This document shows, piece after piece, positions 34,441 through 45,299 of a stretch of 64,000 bases of DNA; position 1 is the first letter of the stretch, and every line of letters starts with the position of its first letter. Both the position numbers and the translations under genes were made by a program. Under the pieces are notes generated by a model. It worked only from the letters and a program-made list of their open reading frames with translations, had not been told where the DNA came from and did no database searches. This DNA is from Guadua angustifolia (Eukaryota > Streptophyta > Magnoliopsida > Poales > Poaceae): the NCBI GenBank assembly GCA_036346375.1, contig JAYEVE010000527.1:62001-126000 (forward strand), written 5' to 3'.

Positions 34441-34990
34441 AGAATTGCAGTCTTTGGCGCGCCCCTTGTTGGTCTTTGATGACAAAGGGGGAGAAGATGA
34501 ATATTGAAGATTGAAGAATTGAAGATTATCCTAGTTATATTTATTGTAGTATTGTATTGAACTATGGTTGTGGTTGAATTGTTGTTTTATGTTCTTGGAT
34601 ATTGCGTTGTGCTTTTGGTTGTGCCTTGAACTTGGTTATTGAATGGTGTTGAACTTTTTGTGCTTAATTGTTATATATCTTTTCTTATGAGTTTTTGCTT
34701 TAAATGTCATATTTATTCAATGTCATAATATCATTGTTACCCTCTCTTAAAGAAACTCATATACAAATGTGCATAACCTTATTGTTCACTCGAGCACATT
34801 TGTAGGGGGAGTCATATTCTCATTTAGCAATATTTTGATTCAAATATCCTTTGTTCTCCAAAAGACAAAATATTGTTAAATAAAAATCCCGTGGTGTGAG
34901 TAACTAATTTTCTTTAGCCACTCACCTAAAATCTCAATTTACTTCAATTCCTTCATGAGGATTGTCATCAATTACCAAAAAGGGGGAGAT
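34441..34990 (+). other. 3' untranslated region of SIRE-2 with polypurine blocks
   Basis: There is no coding frame. Three GGGGGAG-type blocks lie at 34484-34495, 34803-34811 and 34976-34990; the last directly abuts the 3' LTR and is the expected functional tract. Confidence 0.8.
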
Positions 34991-36475
34991 TGAAAGCATC
35001 TAGGCTCCCATGTGTTTAATGGTTTTGGTAATTAATGACAATCATGGAAAAAGGACTGATGTTGTTTGCATGAGTAAATTGGAAACATGAAGATCGACTC
35101 TTCAAGGACATCGGAATGTCACAAATATGAAAAAGAAGGAGTACGCATCAAAGAAGCAAAAGAAATGAAGGTAAAAAATTTTAGAGATATTTTCTAGTAA
35201 TTTTACCGATCTCGAAGTTGGAAGAAAAGATCGGATTGTTAGGATAGTCGTCGTACTATTAAGAGGGACTTGACGAGAGTCTTAAACTTTAAATGTGCAC
35301 CTAATATGGCTCAATAGTTTAAAAGTATTCGGTCATGCATTCATATAGATGTTGAATCTGAATTTCAGCTTGGAGTGACACTCATCATGGTGGTGGGCGG
35401 TAGTATCATAAATGCGTACTACTGGCAGTTATCTTCTGATAGCTATATGACAAAGAGCTCCTCGGGAGTTTATTCTTCGGCCGGCACTACCACAGGGGTA
35501 GTGCGGTAGTACCGCATTTGCGGTACTACCGGCCCTTCAATGGCGGTAGCTTTATAACAGAACCAATTTTTCCTGGCTGGCAAGGTGCGGTACTACCGCA
35601 CTTACGGCGATAATCTAAGCCACATAAAAATGCACAAGAATGCTGACTCGTGTTAGGGCATTAAATGCGCCAGAGAGCCGTTGGGTTTGTGGCGGTACTA
35701 TCAGCCCCTAGAGGGCGGTAGTACCGGCCATGGCGATTTTTCAGGATTAAAATTGAATAATAGCTAGTTTGTGTGGGTAGGGTTATAAATACCCCCTCAC
35801 CTGTGTTAGGGGCTGGTTGGTGACTTCATTGAATACTTCTTGAGCCCTAGCAACTCTCTCCACTCACTAGAGCATTAAATCTTTGATTCTTGAGTTCTTG
35901 GAGAGAAAATTGAGTGCATTGCATTAGTTGAGCCATATTGAAGCACTCTAGAATCTCAAGCTTGCGTCAAGTTTATTACTCTTGGAGGTTGTTGCCTCCT
36001 AGAAGGCTTGGAGGTGTGAAGTTCCGGTGATCTTCACAAAGAAGCGTGTGTGAAGGCCCGGACGGTTGCGAAGGCAAGGAGCTCGCCTACCCGGAGTGGG
36101 GAAGAGCTACCACGAGTGATCGAGGAAGGCTCAAGCGAGAGGAGCCAACTTGAAAAAGTTCAAGTCACCTCAACGTGGAGTAGGGGAGACCGGCAAGTCT
36201 CCGAGACCACGGGATAAAATCCACGTGTTCATCGTTTGTGGTTTGCGTAGTTTTTCACTCTTACATTAATTCTAGCAAATTGATCATCTTTGTGCTATAC
36301 TTATTTAGCTATTGACATACTTGAGTAGAAACATTATTTGGTGATCACTAGAATTGTTAGGGATTGAAAGTGTCAAAATTGTCATTCGGGCTTAGTAATT
36401 ATTAAATTTGATTTTAGTGATAGAAAATTTAAAACCTCCTATTCACCCCCTCTAGTCAGTATCCTTGATCCTACA
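34991..36475 (+). repeat. 3' LTR of SIRE-2
   Basis: This 1,485-bp copy matches 24970-26455. The palindrome region differs: here a second GCGGTACTACCGG arm (near 35519-35533) is present that the 5' copy lacks, so the hairpin array has changed since insertion. Confidence 0.95.
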
Positions 36476-36480
36476 ATCAC

Positions 36481-36521
36481 AGTGCAAGCATCAACTTATC
36501 TGGAAAAAGCAAAGAGCCTAG
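36481..36521 (+). pseudogene. Short native segment of outer SIRE ORF3 between two insertions
   Basis: These roughly 41 bases continue the ORF3 frame from 24969 and lead into 40504. They encode one copy of an imperfect Ser/Gly/Lys repeat whose next copy starts after the following insertion (about 40508), which confirms that SIRE-2 and the small Gypsy element are independent insertions in ORF3. Confidence 0.75.
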
Positions 36522-37410
36522 TGATGAGGACATCACCAGCATGGATACGACCAGCGTGACCGCTGCCTCTCCTTCCTCTCCAGCCGCTCCAACGACTACC
36601 GGCGTTGCTCCATCTTCATCACATACGATCGACGCTGCGGCATCTTCGTCGCTAAGAGGCCTTAATCCAAAAGCTCAGCTATTCAAGCCCACATCAATAG
36701 ATAAGGGCCTCAAGCACACACCCCGAGTACAGCCCACGCGTCAAGGAAGGTCCATATGGAAGCCCAAGATGCCAAAAAGCCCGGTTCAGTCATCCAGCAG
36801 CAAGCCAACTTCAAACGGGCATAACTTGGGCTCCCAGACTCCGATTTCAGCGTGCGACCACCCGTTTGAAAGCTTAGGAGATAAGCTTTCTAATGGATGT
36901 AGCCCCACTTCTAAATTCTCTCCAAAACGATAGGAAAATATGGAACAATGTCACAGGCCAGAAATTCAGGGTGCTGCATCACCTCACTTTTGGGCCTATG
37001 GCCCATGTACCTTAGGGTTTTGGTGGCCGCCGCTGTTTTGGCTGCCCTACACCTCCTGGCCGCCGCTATATATATGGCCGCCACCGTTCTTCTACGTTTA
37101 GGTTTTGTTGTGTTTTGGCAGACCCCTTGTGCGTCCCTCCTCGTGTTCTCGTGTGTCGACTAGACCACCCGTGTCGAGAAACAGAACCTCAACTTGTTGG
37201 TGAGATTACCCATTTACTATCAACTTGTTCTTGCTTGTTCTCGATTGCTAGCAGGTTCAAGGATCGATCGTGTTTGGCTCGGTTGATCGCCTCGTGTGGT
37301 GACTTTGCGATTGTTCGGTTGCTAATCCCGTGGATTGGTAGCGTCGTCACTACACCAAATCGACGTATCGTTCTCATCAGAAGATCGGGCCGACCCCCGT
37401 GCTCATCAAG
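36522..37410 (+). repeat. 5' LTR of small Gypsy-type element
   Basis: It is nearly identical to 39612-40498. It contains a TATATATATGGCCGCC stretch near 37063-37080 that may serve as the TATA region. Confidence 0.93.
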
Positions 37411-37412
37411 TG

Positions 37413-37424
37413 GTATCAGAGCGA
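37413..37424 (+). promoter_or_regulatory. Primer-binding site of small Gypsy-type element
   Basis: TGGTATCAGAGC, two bases after the LTR end. Confidence 0.9.
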
Positions 37425-38596
37425 CGGTTGCTTGGTGAGAACACCCTTATCCTTGTTTAGTTCTTCTTGTTTGTCCTAGAGTCCAGAAAAATAGCCACAA
37501 AAAAAATTCTGTTTGTCGTGTGTTCGATCTAATCCGAGCCCCTTTTGGCCTTTACTATTACTACCTAGTTTAATTCTTATTGAATTTACGTTGCATCATC
37601 GTGTCGTTGCTGGTCTTAGTGTTTTGATCTTTAGAGTTTCGAGTTCTTGTCACGTTCTTGTCACCGAGTAAAACTCCATCGCGTCGTCATGTCCAATTCG
37701 GATCCTCGTCTGTCCAGTTCGGTATTTTGGTCATAACTCCCTCATACGAACTCTGATTTTGCTGTTCTTGTACTTTCCTGAAAGCTTGAGAAATTATCTA
37801 CAACTTTGTCCATTGTGATACCTTCCAAAAGCGCCGTCATCTTGCCCAAAATCCCATCGGATTGGAATCTGTTTTCGTCCTGGATTTTCTGAGCAGTCTG
37901 TATTTCGGGGTCAATATCTCTAGCTTCCTTATCCAAAATAGACGTTCCATATATGCAAATTGATCAGCTCGAAAAGATCTACAACTTTCTAGTTATACTT
38001 TTTTGCATTGGAAGCCAATAAAAATCCGAAAACAGCGTTTGAAGTTTCTGCATAGTAGATCTGTTTGCTGCGGGAAAAAAGTTTGAGTTGTAATTCATCA
38101 TATGTGCCACTTGTTGATATAGAAGGAAGAAAAATTAAAAAAAAGCAAGTTCATGTGAAAGAGCCGCACTAAAAGGTAAAAAAAGAAGCCATAGCTATTT
38201 GCTTATGTGCTGTGGTCATTCTGGTTGCTGTTTCTGTGACTTCATTGGTGTCTAGGCTCGCGTCTCTAGTACGGTCTAGCCTAGGACAAGCAAAGTACCG
38301 CCGTTGAACGTTCTTTCAACTTGTTTTGGCTAGTGTGGTTCTAGTATATCCTTTGCTACATATTATACCTATCCAAGATCCACCTACTATTAACCACAGG
38401 AGAAGCACCTTGCAATCGCTTTGTCACCCCTGAGTGCAGATTACCATCATCCACCGATTGAACCTTGAAAAGCTGCAAGGTAAGAACTGGTAAGAACTTG
38501 GTGTGAGCTTGAGCGTGTGAGATCCTCCACTGTCCACATATTAGTAGTTCATAGGAACTAATTCTCTTGTGAGTTCTCTGTTTGTTGCCCCTAACA
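37425..38596 (+). other. Long untranslated leader of small Gypsy-type element
   Basis: About 1.2 kb between the primer-binding site and the first plausible ATG holds no coding frame. It presumably contains packaging or translation signals, but nothing specific can be named. Confidence 0.6.
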
Positions 38597-39610
38597 ATGG
38601 CAGGTTCACATAGCAAGACAACTTACGAGGATGATATTGAGGACGGTCCATTCTTGACAGAAATAGGAAGGAAATACTTGTGAAAACATAAGCGACTTGA
38701 GTCCCTGCGGAAATCAATGGGTGAGACAGTCGAGCATGGGATTATCCCTTCGACCAAGAATGAGAACACACCACTGAAGAAAGATTTGAAGCCTGCCTCA
38801 CTCAAGAAGAAGGATAGTAAGTGTATTTCAATATATAACGACAAGAATGTTCTTGCTATTCCTACGGCTAACCCCGTAGGCAAGAATGATCAAGATGGTG
38901 TGCACTTGAGTGCTACATTGACAAACAACTACATGAGCCTCATGTCTCATCGCCTACTTAGTGCACCAGTGGAGCATGCCAATGAAACTCAACGCAACAA
39001 CTTATTCCAAACTAAGTTTGTTGTGCAAGAACGCGCGGTACATGTCATCATTGATGGAGGAAACTGTAGCAACCTCGCAAGTCTACACATGGTCGAGAAG
39101 CTTGGCTTGACCACGATTCCACTTGCAACCTTACTCAATGGAATGGTTCAACTCAAGTGGTAAGGTTCGAGTAACACAAACTGTATGTAGTTCTGTCTCC
39201 ATTGGTTCATACCATGATCATGTTTATTGTGATGTCGTACCTATGGAATCATGTTCACTTTTATTAGGTAGACCTTGGTTATATGATGTTGATGCTATTC
39301 ACTATAGTAGAACCAATCAATATACTTTCTTGTTTAATGGAAAAAAAATTGATTTTGAATCCAATGACTCCTGTTGAGCTAGCCAAAATTAATGCAAAAA
39401 GAACTAATGGTAAAGAACATGAGGATGACAAACTTGTTAGCGATGTACAACAATCTGAACCAATGTTAAAGAAAGTAATTCTTTTAGATAAGACTGTTTC
39501 CTCACATGATATTGCTTTGCAGACATCTGTTTCTTTGCCTCCTGTTGCCACTAACCTTTTGCAGGATTATGAGAAGGAGTCGAGGATGACTCCAATTCAA
39601 GAAGGGGAGG
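38597..39610 (+). pseudogene. Protease-like ORF of small Gypsy-type element
   Basis: The ATG at 38597 opens a frame with a stop at 38681, then continues in frame from 38717. Near 39030-39075 it reads VHVIIDGGNCSNLAS, a plant Gypsy retropepsin-type motif with IDGG instead of the usual D-S/T-G. Further on (in another frame after a shift near 39160) are YHDHVYCDVVPM and CSLLLGRPW, the typical second half of this protease domain. A last shift at an A-run near 39345 leads to an acidic tail that runs into the 3' LTR. No gag, zinc knuckle or polymerase is found. Before decay the ORF would have been about 340 codons. Confidence 0.75.
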
Positions 39611-39611
39611 A

Positions 39612-40498
39612 TGATGAGGACATCACCAGCATGGATACGACCAGCGTGACCGCTGCCTCTCCTTCCTCTCCAGCCGCTCCAACGACTATCGATGTTGCTC
39701 CATCTTCATCACATACGATCGACGCTGCGGCATCTTCGTCGTTGAGAGGCCTTAATCCAAAAGCTCAGCTATTCAAGCCCACATCAATAGATAAGGGCCT
39801 CAAGCACACACCCCGAGGACAGCCCACGCGTAAAGGAAGGTCCATATGGAAGCCCAAGATGCCAAAAAGCCCGGTTCGGTCATCCAGCAGCAAGCCAATT
39901 TCAAATGGGCATAACTTGGGCTCCCGTACTCCGATTTCAGCGTGCGATCACCCGTTTGAAAGCTTAGAAGATAAGCTTTCTAATGGATCCAGCCCCACTT
40001 CTAAATTCTCTCCAGAATGACAGGAAAATGCGGAACAATGTCACGGACCAGAAATTCAGGGTGCTGCATCACCTCACTTTTGGGCCTATGGCCCATGTAC
40101 CTTAGGGTTTTGGTGGCCGCCGCTGTTTTGGCTGCCCTACACCTCCTGGCCGCCGCTATATATATGGCCGCCACCGTTCTTCTACGTTTAGGTTTTGTTG
40201 TGTTTTGGTAGACCCCTTGTGCGTCCCTCCTCGTGTTCGCGTGTGTCGACTAGACCACCCGTGTCGAGAAACAGAACCTCAACTTGTTGGTGAGATTACC
40301 CATTTACTATCAACTTGTTCTTGCTTGTTCTCGATTGCTAGCAGGTTCAAGGATCGATCGTGTTTGGCTCGGTTGATCGCCTCGTGTGGTGACTTTGCGA
40401 TTGTTCGGTTGCTGATCCCGTGGATTGGTAGCGTCGTCACTACACCAAATCGACGTATCGTTCTCATCAGAAGATCGGGCCAACCCCCGTGCTCATCA
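39612..40498 (+). repeat. 3' LTR of small Gypsy-type element
   Basis: This 887-bp copy of 36522-37410 is preceded by polypurine tract GAAGGGGAGGA (39601-39611) and followed by TSD CCTAG. Confidence 0.93.
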
Positions 40499-40503
40499 CC
40501 TAG

Positions 40504-41757
40504 TGCCCACAGTGCAAGCAAAAACAAGTCTGGAAATAACATAGAGCCTAGTGCTCAAAGTGGAAATAAGAGTAAGGGTTCAAGTTATCATGAGTCTGCT
40601 CACTCTCCAAGGCCCTTCACTCATCTTCCAGTTTGCACTCTAGAACCAACAGAAGTGTATGAAGCAGCCTCTTGGAATAGTCAGAAAAATGATTATGAGG
40701 ATGATGCTACAACTCAGATTCTATCAAGCTCAGTTGCTCAATCCCAAAATGAAGAGCAACAAATTCATCACCTTCAAGAGTTAGCGGCTGCTGCTAGATT
40801 TGCACAAGATCAAGGATTTGGGCCTAGAGCCCATGATTATGAGGCAGGAGGGTCTAGGATGCCCAAAGTTTTTGAGTCCTTCTATCCACCCCACGCAGTG
40901 CATCTAGACCATGATCAGAGGGATACTTTTCCTGGATGGCAAAATTTGTTTGACTTTCAGCATCCCCTTTCACCTCATCAAAAGCAACCTGAGCAAGCAC
41001 AACAATATAATTATCAGGCTCAAGAAAATTTCTGGGATACACAGCCTGCTTGGTTTCAGCTGTATGAGCAACAATACTATGCTGATCAAAGAGGATTCCA
41101 AGCAAGATACATGGAGGATCAAGCCACTGCAGCTCTAAGATATGAGGAACAGATGAAGGCTCTTCAACAGTATAATGAATAAGTTCAAGAACAGTTGAGA
41201 AGACAGTATGAACAGCAATCAAAGTTCATACATGAAGCTTTCTCAAGGTTTGATCAACTCAGAAGTCATCAAGGGGATCTAAGAAAGTGGATTAACAGCT
41301 TGGAACCAATCAGGATTTGTTAAAGGATAGACTATATGATATGAATCAGAAAATTGACAAAAATCACAAGCATCTGATCAATCAAATTGAAGCTGCAAGT
41401 ACATCACATAAGAGTAACCTGTTATGGATCAGAAAAGACTTAGAAGACTTCAAGGAATTTGCTGAAGATGCCTTTGTAGACTATGGCCAACTTGGAAAGC
41501 ATCACCTTGATAGTTTAGGTCAGGTTCATGCAGAAATGGATTCCATCAATGAATCCCTGGACAAGATGCAGAATGATCTTCATAACTTGTCACTTCAACC
41601 TGGAGACCCAAACTATCCGAGCTGGCATGATCAAGCTATGGCCCAAGTGCCAAGACAACAAGCTCAAGAGAGGTCAGAAAATGATGATGTGCAGATTGTG
41701 TCACCTCCAAGGAAAATTTCTGTTCTTGGTCAGCTCAAGAGAACCTTCTCAAGGTGA
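40504..41757 (+). pseudogene. ORF3 of outer SIRE, C-terminal part
   Basis: The native frame resumes after the CCTAG duplication. First come Ser/Gly/Lys repeats, then a long Gln/Tyr/Phe-rich region (40780-41180), a stop at 41180-41182 and a frameshift near 41300. From 41317 to 41757 a frame with regular Leu/Ile/Met spacing suggests a coiled coil of about 110 residues. A coiled coil near the end also occurs in ORF3 of SIRE-2 (Ala/Gln-rich there), so both share the plan: charged N-terminus, central domain, low-complexity part, coiled coil. Confidence 0.65.
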
Positions 41758-41785
41758 AAATAAGCCCCTTTTGGCAATTGATGCC

Positions 41786-41797
41786 AAAGGGGGAGAA
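41786..41797 (+). promoter_or_regulatory. Second polypurine block of outer SIRE
   Basis: AAAGGGGGAGAA, shortly after ORF3. It corresponds in place and sequence to 34484-34495 of SIRE-2; both follow a GATGxCAAAGGGGGAGAA context. Confidence 0.7.
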
Positions 41798-41899
41798 TTT
41801 CCTAGGTTCTATGGTTCTATAGGCTGGGCTAGACTGTAGATTGAACCTGTTGTTAAAGACTTTACTAGATAGTATGTAATATGTAATATTTTATTATTG

Positions 41900-42126
41900 A
41901 TCTACTGGTTCTATGCTCTGGTACTTATTCTTATGCGCTTATGTTCTGTGTTGATATGGTATCTTATGATCTTATTTATGCTCATATTTTATCTATTGTA
42001 TGCTCTGATATTATCCTTGCATGATCTAAGTATGCTCTGATACTATCTGTGCTTATTGCTCTAAATGGTATATGCTATGATACTATCTGTGCTTATTGCT
42101 CTAAACTGTGAAATTCTTAATGTTAA
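41900..42126 (+). repeat. Short tandem repeats downstream of ORF3
   Basis: A unit around TATGCTCTGATACTATCTGT, then GCTTATTGCTCTAAA, repeats with variations, with two nearly exact copies of GATACTATCTGTGCTTATTG at 42020-42113. The sequence is non-coding and belongs to the 3' part of the outer SIRE. Confidence 0.7.
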
Positions 42127-45100
42127 GATCATGTAACATCCTCAAATTTTGGCTATTTTTGAATTTTACAATTTATTTGAATTTTTGAGAATTTTTGGGA
42201 TTTATTTGAAATTAATTTGATTTGTGAAATAAACTCTTTTACGGAAAATAATTTAATAATGAAAAGTTTTAATAAAATAAAAATGAAAATATTTTATTTG
42301 AGTTCAAAATGTCTTAAAATATTTTAGGAATTTTTTCGAATTTTTCGATATTTTGAAGCCTCAAATAATTAAAATGAATATTCAAAATTATTTTTATTCG
42401 AAAAGATTTGAAAATCACGTGAGCGATAATGGGTGAGCCCATTATCTTGTCTTCAGCCGAACCCTAAACGCCAGACTTTTGAACCGTTCGATCAAAAATC
42501 GAACGGCTAGGAATCAGCCACGTCATTTCGTTGCAGCGCCCGTCAGATCTTCGACACGTGGACGGCTGGGACACCGCCGCGTCGCCGCTTCGCCGTCTCC
42601 GGCGTTTCGCCGCCGCTTTTTTCGACGAGAAGCAAGCGCCGTAACGCCGAACCTTGTCTCTTCCGCTTCATCTTCAAGCCCGGCGTATAAAGCATTCCGT
42701 TCCGCACCTATCAAGCCCTTTCACGCACTCCAAGAACCACCGTAGCCCTCGTACGTGCTCGCCGTAGTTCTGACTTGCTCCGTCGCCATTTGCGCCTACT
42801 CCGGTAAGTCTCCGCTGCGCCTGAGGTCACCGGAGTGACACCCGCGTCGAGACGCACCGGAGGAGCCTAGCTGTGTCGCCGGAGCTGCTCTGGAACGCCG
42901 TCGCCTTGGTCATCTTCTTCCTCTCCGACCGCCTCAACTCGCCGAGTCTTCGCCGGGATTCCGAGCTTCCCCGACCGTCCAATCCACGATCAACGCTTCA
43001 GAACCGTCCACGTCATTGTCTAAATAGTGAGTGCCATCTATACACTGTAGCCGTAGATCTAGAGATGAAGGGCTAGGATAGCACCACGTGCCCGCAAGGG
43101 ATTGCCCACGTGTGCTTAGATTTTCGTTAATTAATGGCCGTTGATTTCCTGATGTACAGTGTAGATTTAGCCACGTAGCTGTGTGAATAGTAAACTTCAT
43201 TATCTAATGTTAGCCGTTAGATCTAGATCGTGTGGTTCCTGTTTCGCCACGTAGCCTAGTTTACTGTAGTCGTTAGATCTGGCGTGAGATTTGTTAGATC
43301 TGGGCCGTTGATGTTGAATCGAACGGGCCAGATTTCGCCACGCGCCGGGCCAGACCCGTGCTGACGCGTGTCGTGCGGGAAACGAGGCGACGCAGCCATC
43401 GCTGTGGTCGACGTCACCCGGATTGTTAGCCACCGTTCGATCTTGATCCAAGGGTTCGCATCGTGCCACGTGTCAGTACTGTGGTGACGCTCAAAAGTGT
43501 CGATGCGATTGGAGCTGTTGGTTTCGTCGCACGGTGCAAATGTTGACGCGTGGCAAGCGCACGAATCTCAACGCTTGACCGGGTCAGTCGAGACGTTAGC
43601 TGGATTGATCCGACCGTTCATCTTTAATCCGACGGCCGAGAATTAATCAAGCTCTCGGGTGATAATGCGCTGGCGCGTGTCACGCTCGGATGACCGACAC
43701 GTGTCCGTCGTCTTGCGTCGATGGTAGACGTCATCGGTGGGACCCACTTGTCGACTGGCGGGGTCATCTTGGCGTCATCTGAGAATCTTGATGTCATAAA
43801 TTTCAGGATTTTCCATATAAAAATAAATAGAGAAATTCGGTTTATTCCTTTTTAATTTATTTTAAAATTTCAAACGCTTATAACTTTTGCGTCTTAACTC
43901 CGATTTGAGCGATTCCAATTTCTGAAAATTTGTAAAATCAAGATAGACGTTGATTTGCCGGAGGGTTGCGAGGGTGAATTTCCAGTACAAGATTTGACTT
44001 CGGACCAGGATCAGCAACTTTTTGAAGGCAAGTTATGCTTTGACCATGTTGCTCCTAAATTTTGAAATATACTTTGTTTTAAACTATGCATGCTAATTCC
44101 ACTAAAAATAGCTTTAATTATTTTGGGTGAATTAGCTATCCAACCAAATTGTATATGACACCTTGATATCATTTGTATGCCATGAATCCTTGATAACTTA
44201 GGATGGGTAAATTTAGTTGGTTGATGATATTGTGCCAACACGGGAGGTTAGACCGTGAATAGTTGCTTAGCCATGCCTATATCGTGAATGATCATTTTTG
44301 AATACAAAGGCAATACTGACTAAAGAATAGAGAATGCTTTTTAGTAAAACGTGGAATGATGTTGGTATTAACATTGGAATGTAGATACCTGTGTGGTTCT
44401 ACATGAAGGATGAATATGAGCATGTGTTGCACTATTAACAACTTGGGGTGGAATTAATTTAGACTGGGGCAAGTGGACCGAGGCTTTGTGCCAGGTGGGC
44501 CTTTGTGGCAAATGGGGGTGGGTTGAGTGTTGTGAGGGTGTGTGCCAAATTGAGAGAAGGATGTCTTGCCTTGGTGGATTAAGGACCTTACCTTGCAAGC
44601 CTTTGACTGAGTCTCTCGTACAACCACATGTGCGAATGGGAAGACCTAGCTTAGTAGGGTTACGATGTCTTACCTCGATACCTCGGGGTGGCGATTACAG
44701 GGGGTAATCATGCAGGGGCGATGCTGTGCTACGGCTTGGTACCCTATCCAACGGTGTTCGTCGGTCCTACACTTCGGCTCTGTGTGAGGGAAGTGGTAGC
44801 GAAGGCAACACGGAGAGGTTCTTAGGCTAAGATAGAAGTCTCTGAAAAGCTTTGTTATGGTTAATCGCCTTTGTGGTGTGCAACTGTATCTTGTGGGTAA
44901 AGTGTACAACCTCTGCAGAGTGTCAAAACTATTCAAATAGCCGAGTCCACGGTACTAGACAATGCTCGGGGATTACAGTCAAGGGGTAGCATTTGAAAAT
45001 AAAATGGAGTGGAGGCTGTGTGCCAAAGAAATGTGAATAGGGACTGTGTGTCCAAAATGATGTGGAAAACAACTTGGGAAATGTGTTAATTATATGGTTC

Positions 45101-45299
45101 GATGCTTTTAATCTAAATAAATATCCTTTTAAAAAAAATGTTGATGCAAAGCAAAATAACCAGTACAGCCATTTCCTTGAAACAAGCCATGCATGTAGTA
45201 ATAGAAGTGCATCTGTGCATAACTTATTGAGTACAGTGTGTACTCACCCTTGCGGACAAACTTACCAGAAGAAGAGACTACACCAGCCTACGAGGAGGA

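Larger units (their letters stand above)
24970..36475 (+). mobile_element. Second SIRE-lineage Copia element ('SIRE-2'), full length
   Basis: LTRs of 1,486 and 1,485 bp (24970-26455 and 34991-36475) bound an 11.5-kb element. The flanks are ATCAT (24965-24969) and ATCAC (36476-36480), a TSD with one change. It has a tRNA-iMet primer-binding site, gag, pol, ORF3 and a terminal AAAAAGGGGGAGAT polypurine tract. It belongs to the same lineage as the outer SIRE but its LTRs are unrelated in sequence apart from short ends. Several in-frame stops and frameshifts, plus YVDN in place of YVDD, mean it is dead. Confidence 0.95.
36522..40498 (+). mobile_element. Small non-autonomous Gypsy-type LTR element
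   Basis: LTRs of 889 and 887 bp (36522-37410 and 39612-40498) begin TGATGAGGACATCACC and end GTGCTCATCA. The TSD is CCTAG (36517-36521 and 40499-40503). It has a tRNA-iMet primer-binding site (37413-37424) and a GAAGGGGAGGA polypurine tract before the 3' LTR. The 2.2-kb interior contains one damaged ORF with a retropepsin-like region and no reverse transcriptase, RNase H or integrase. It must have moved using enzymes of a related autonomous element. The LTRs are highly similar, so it is relatively young. Confidence 0.93.
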
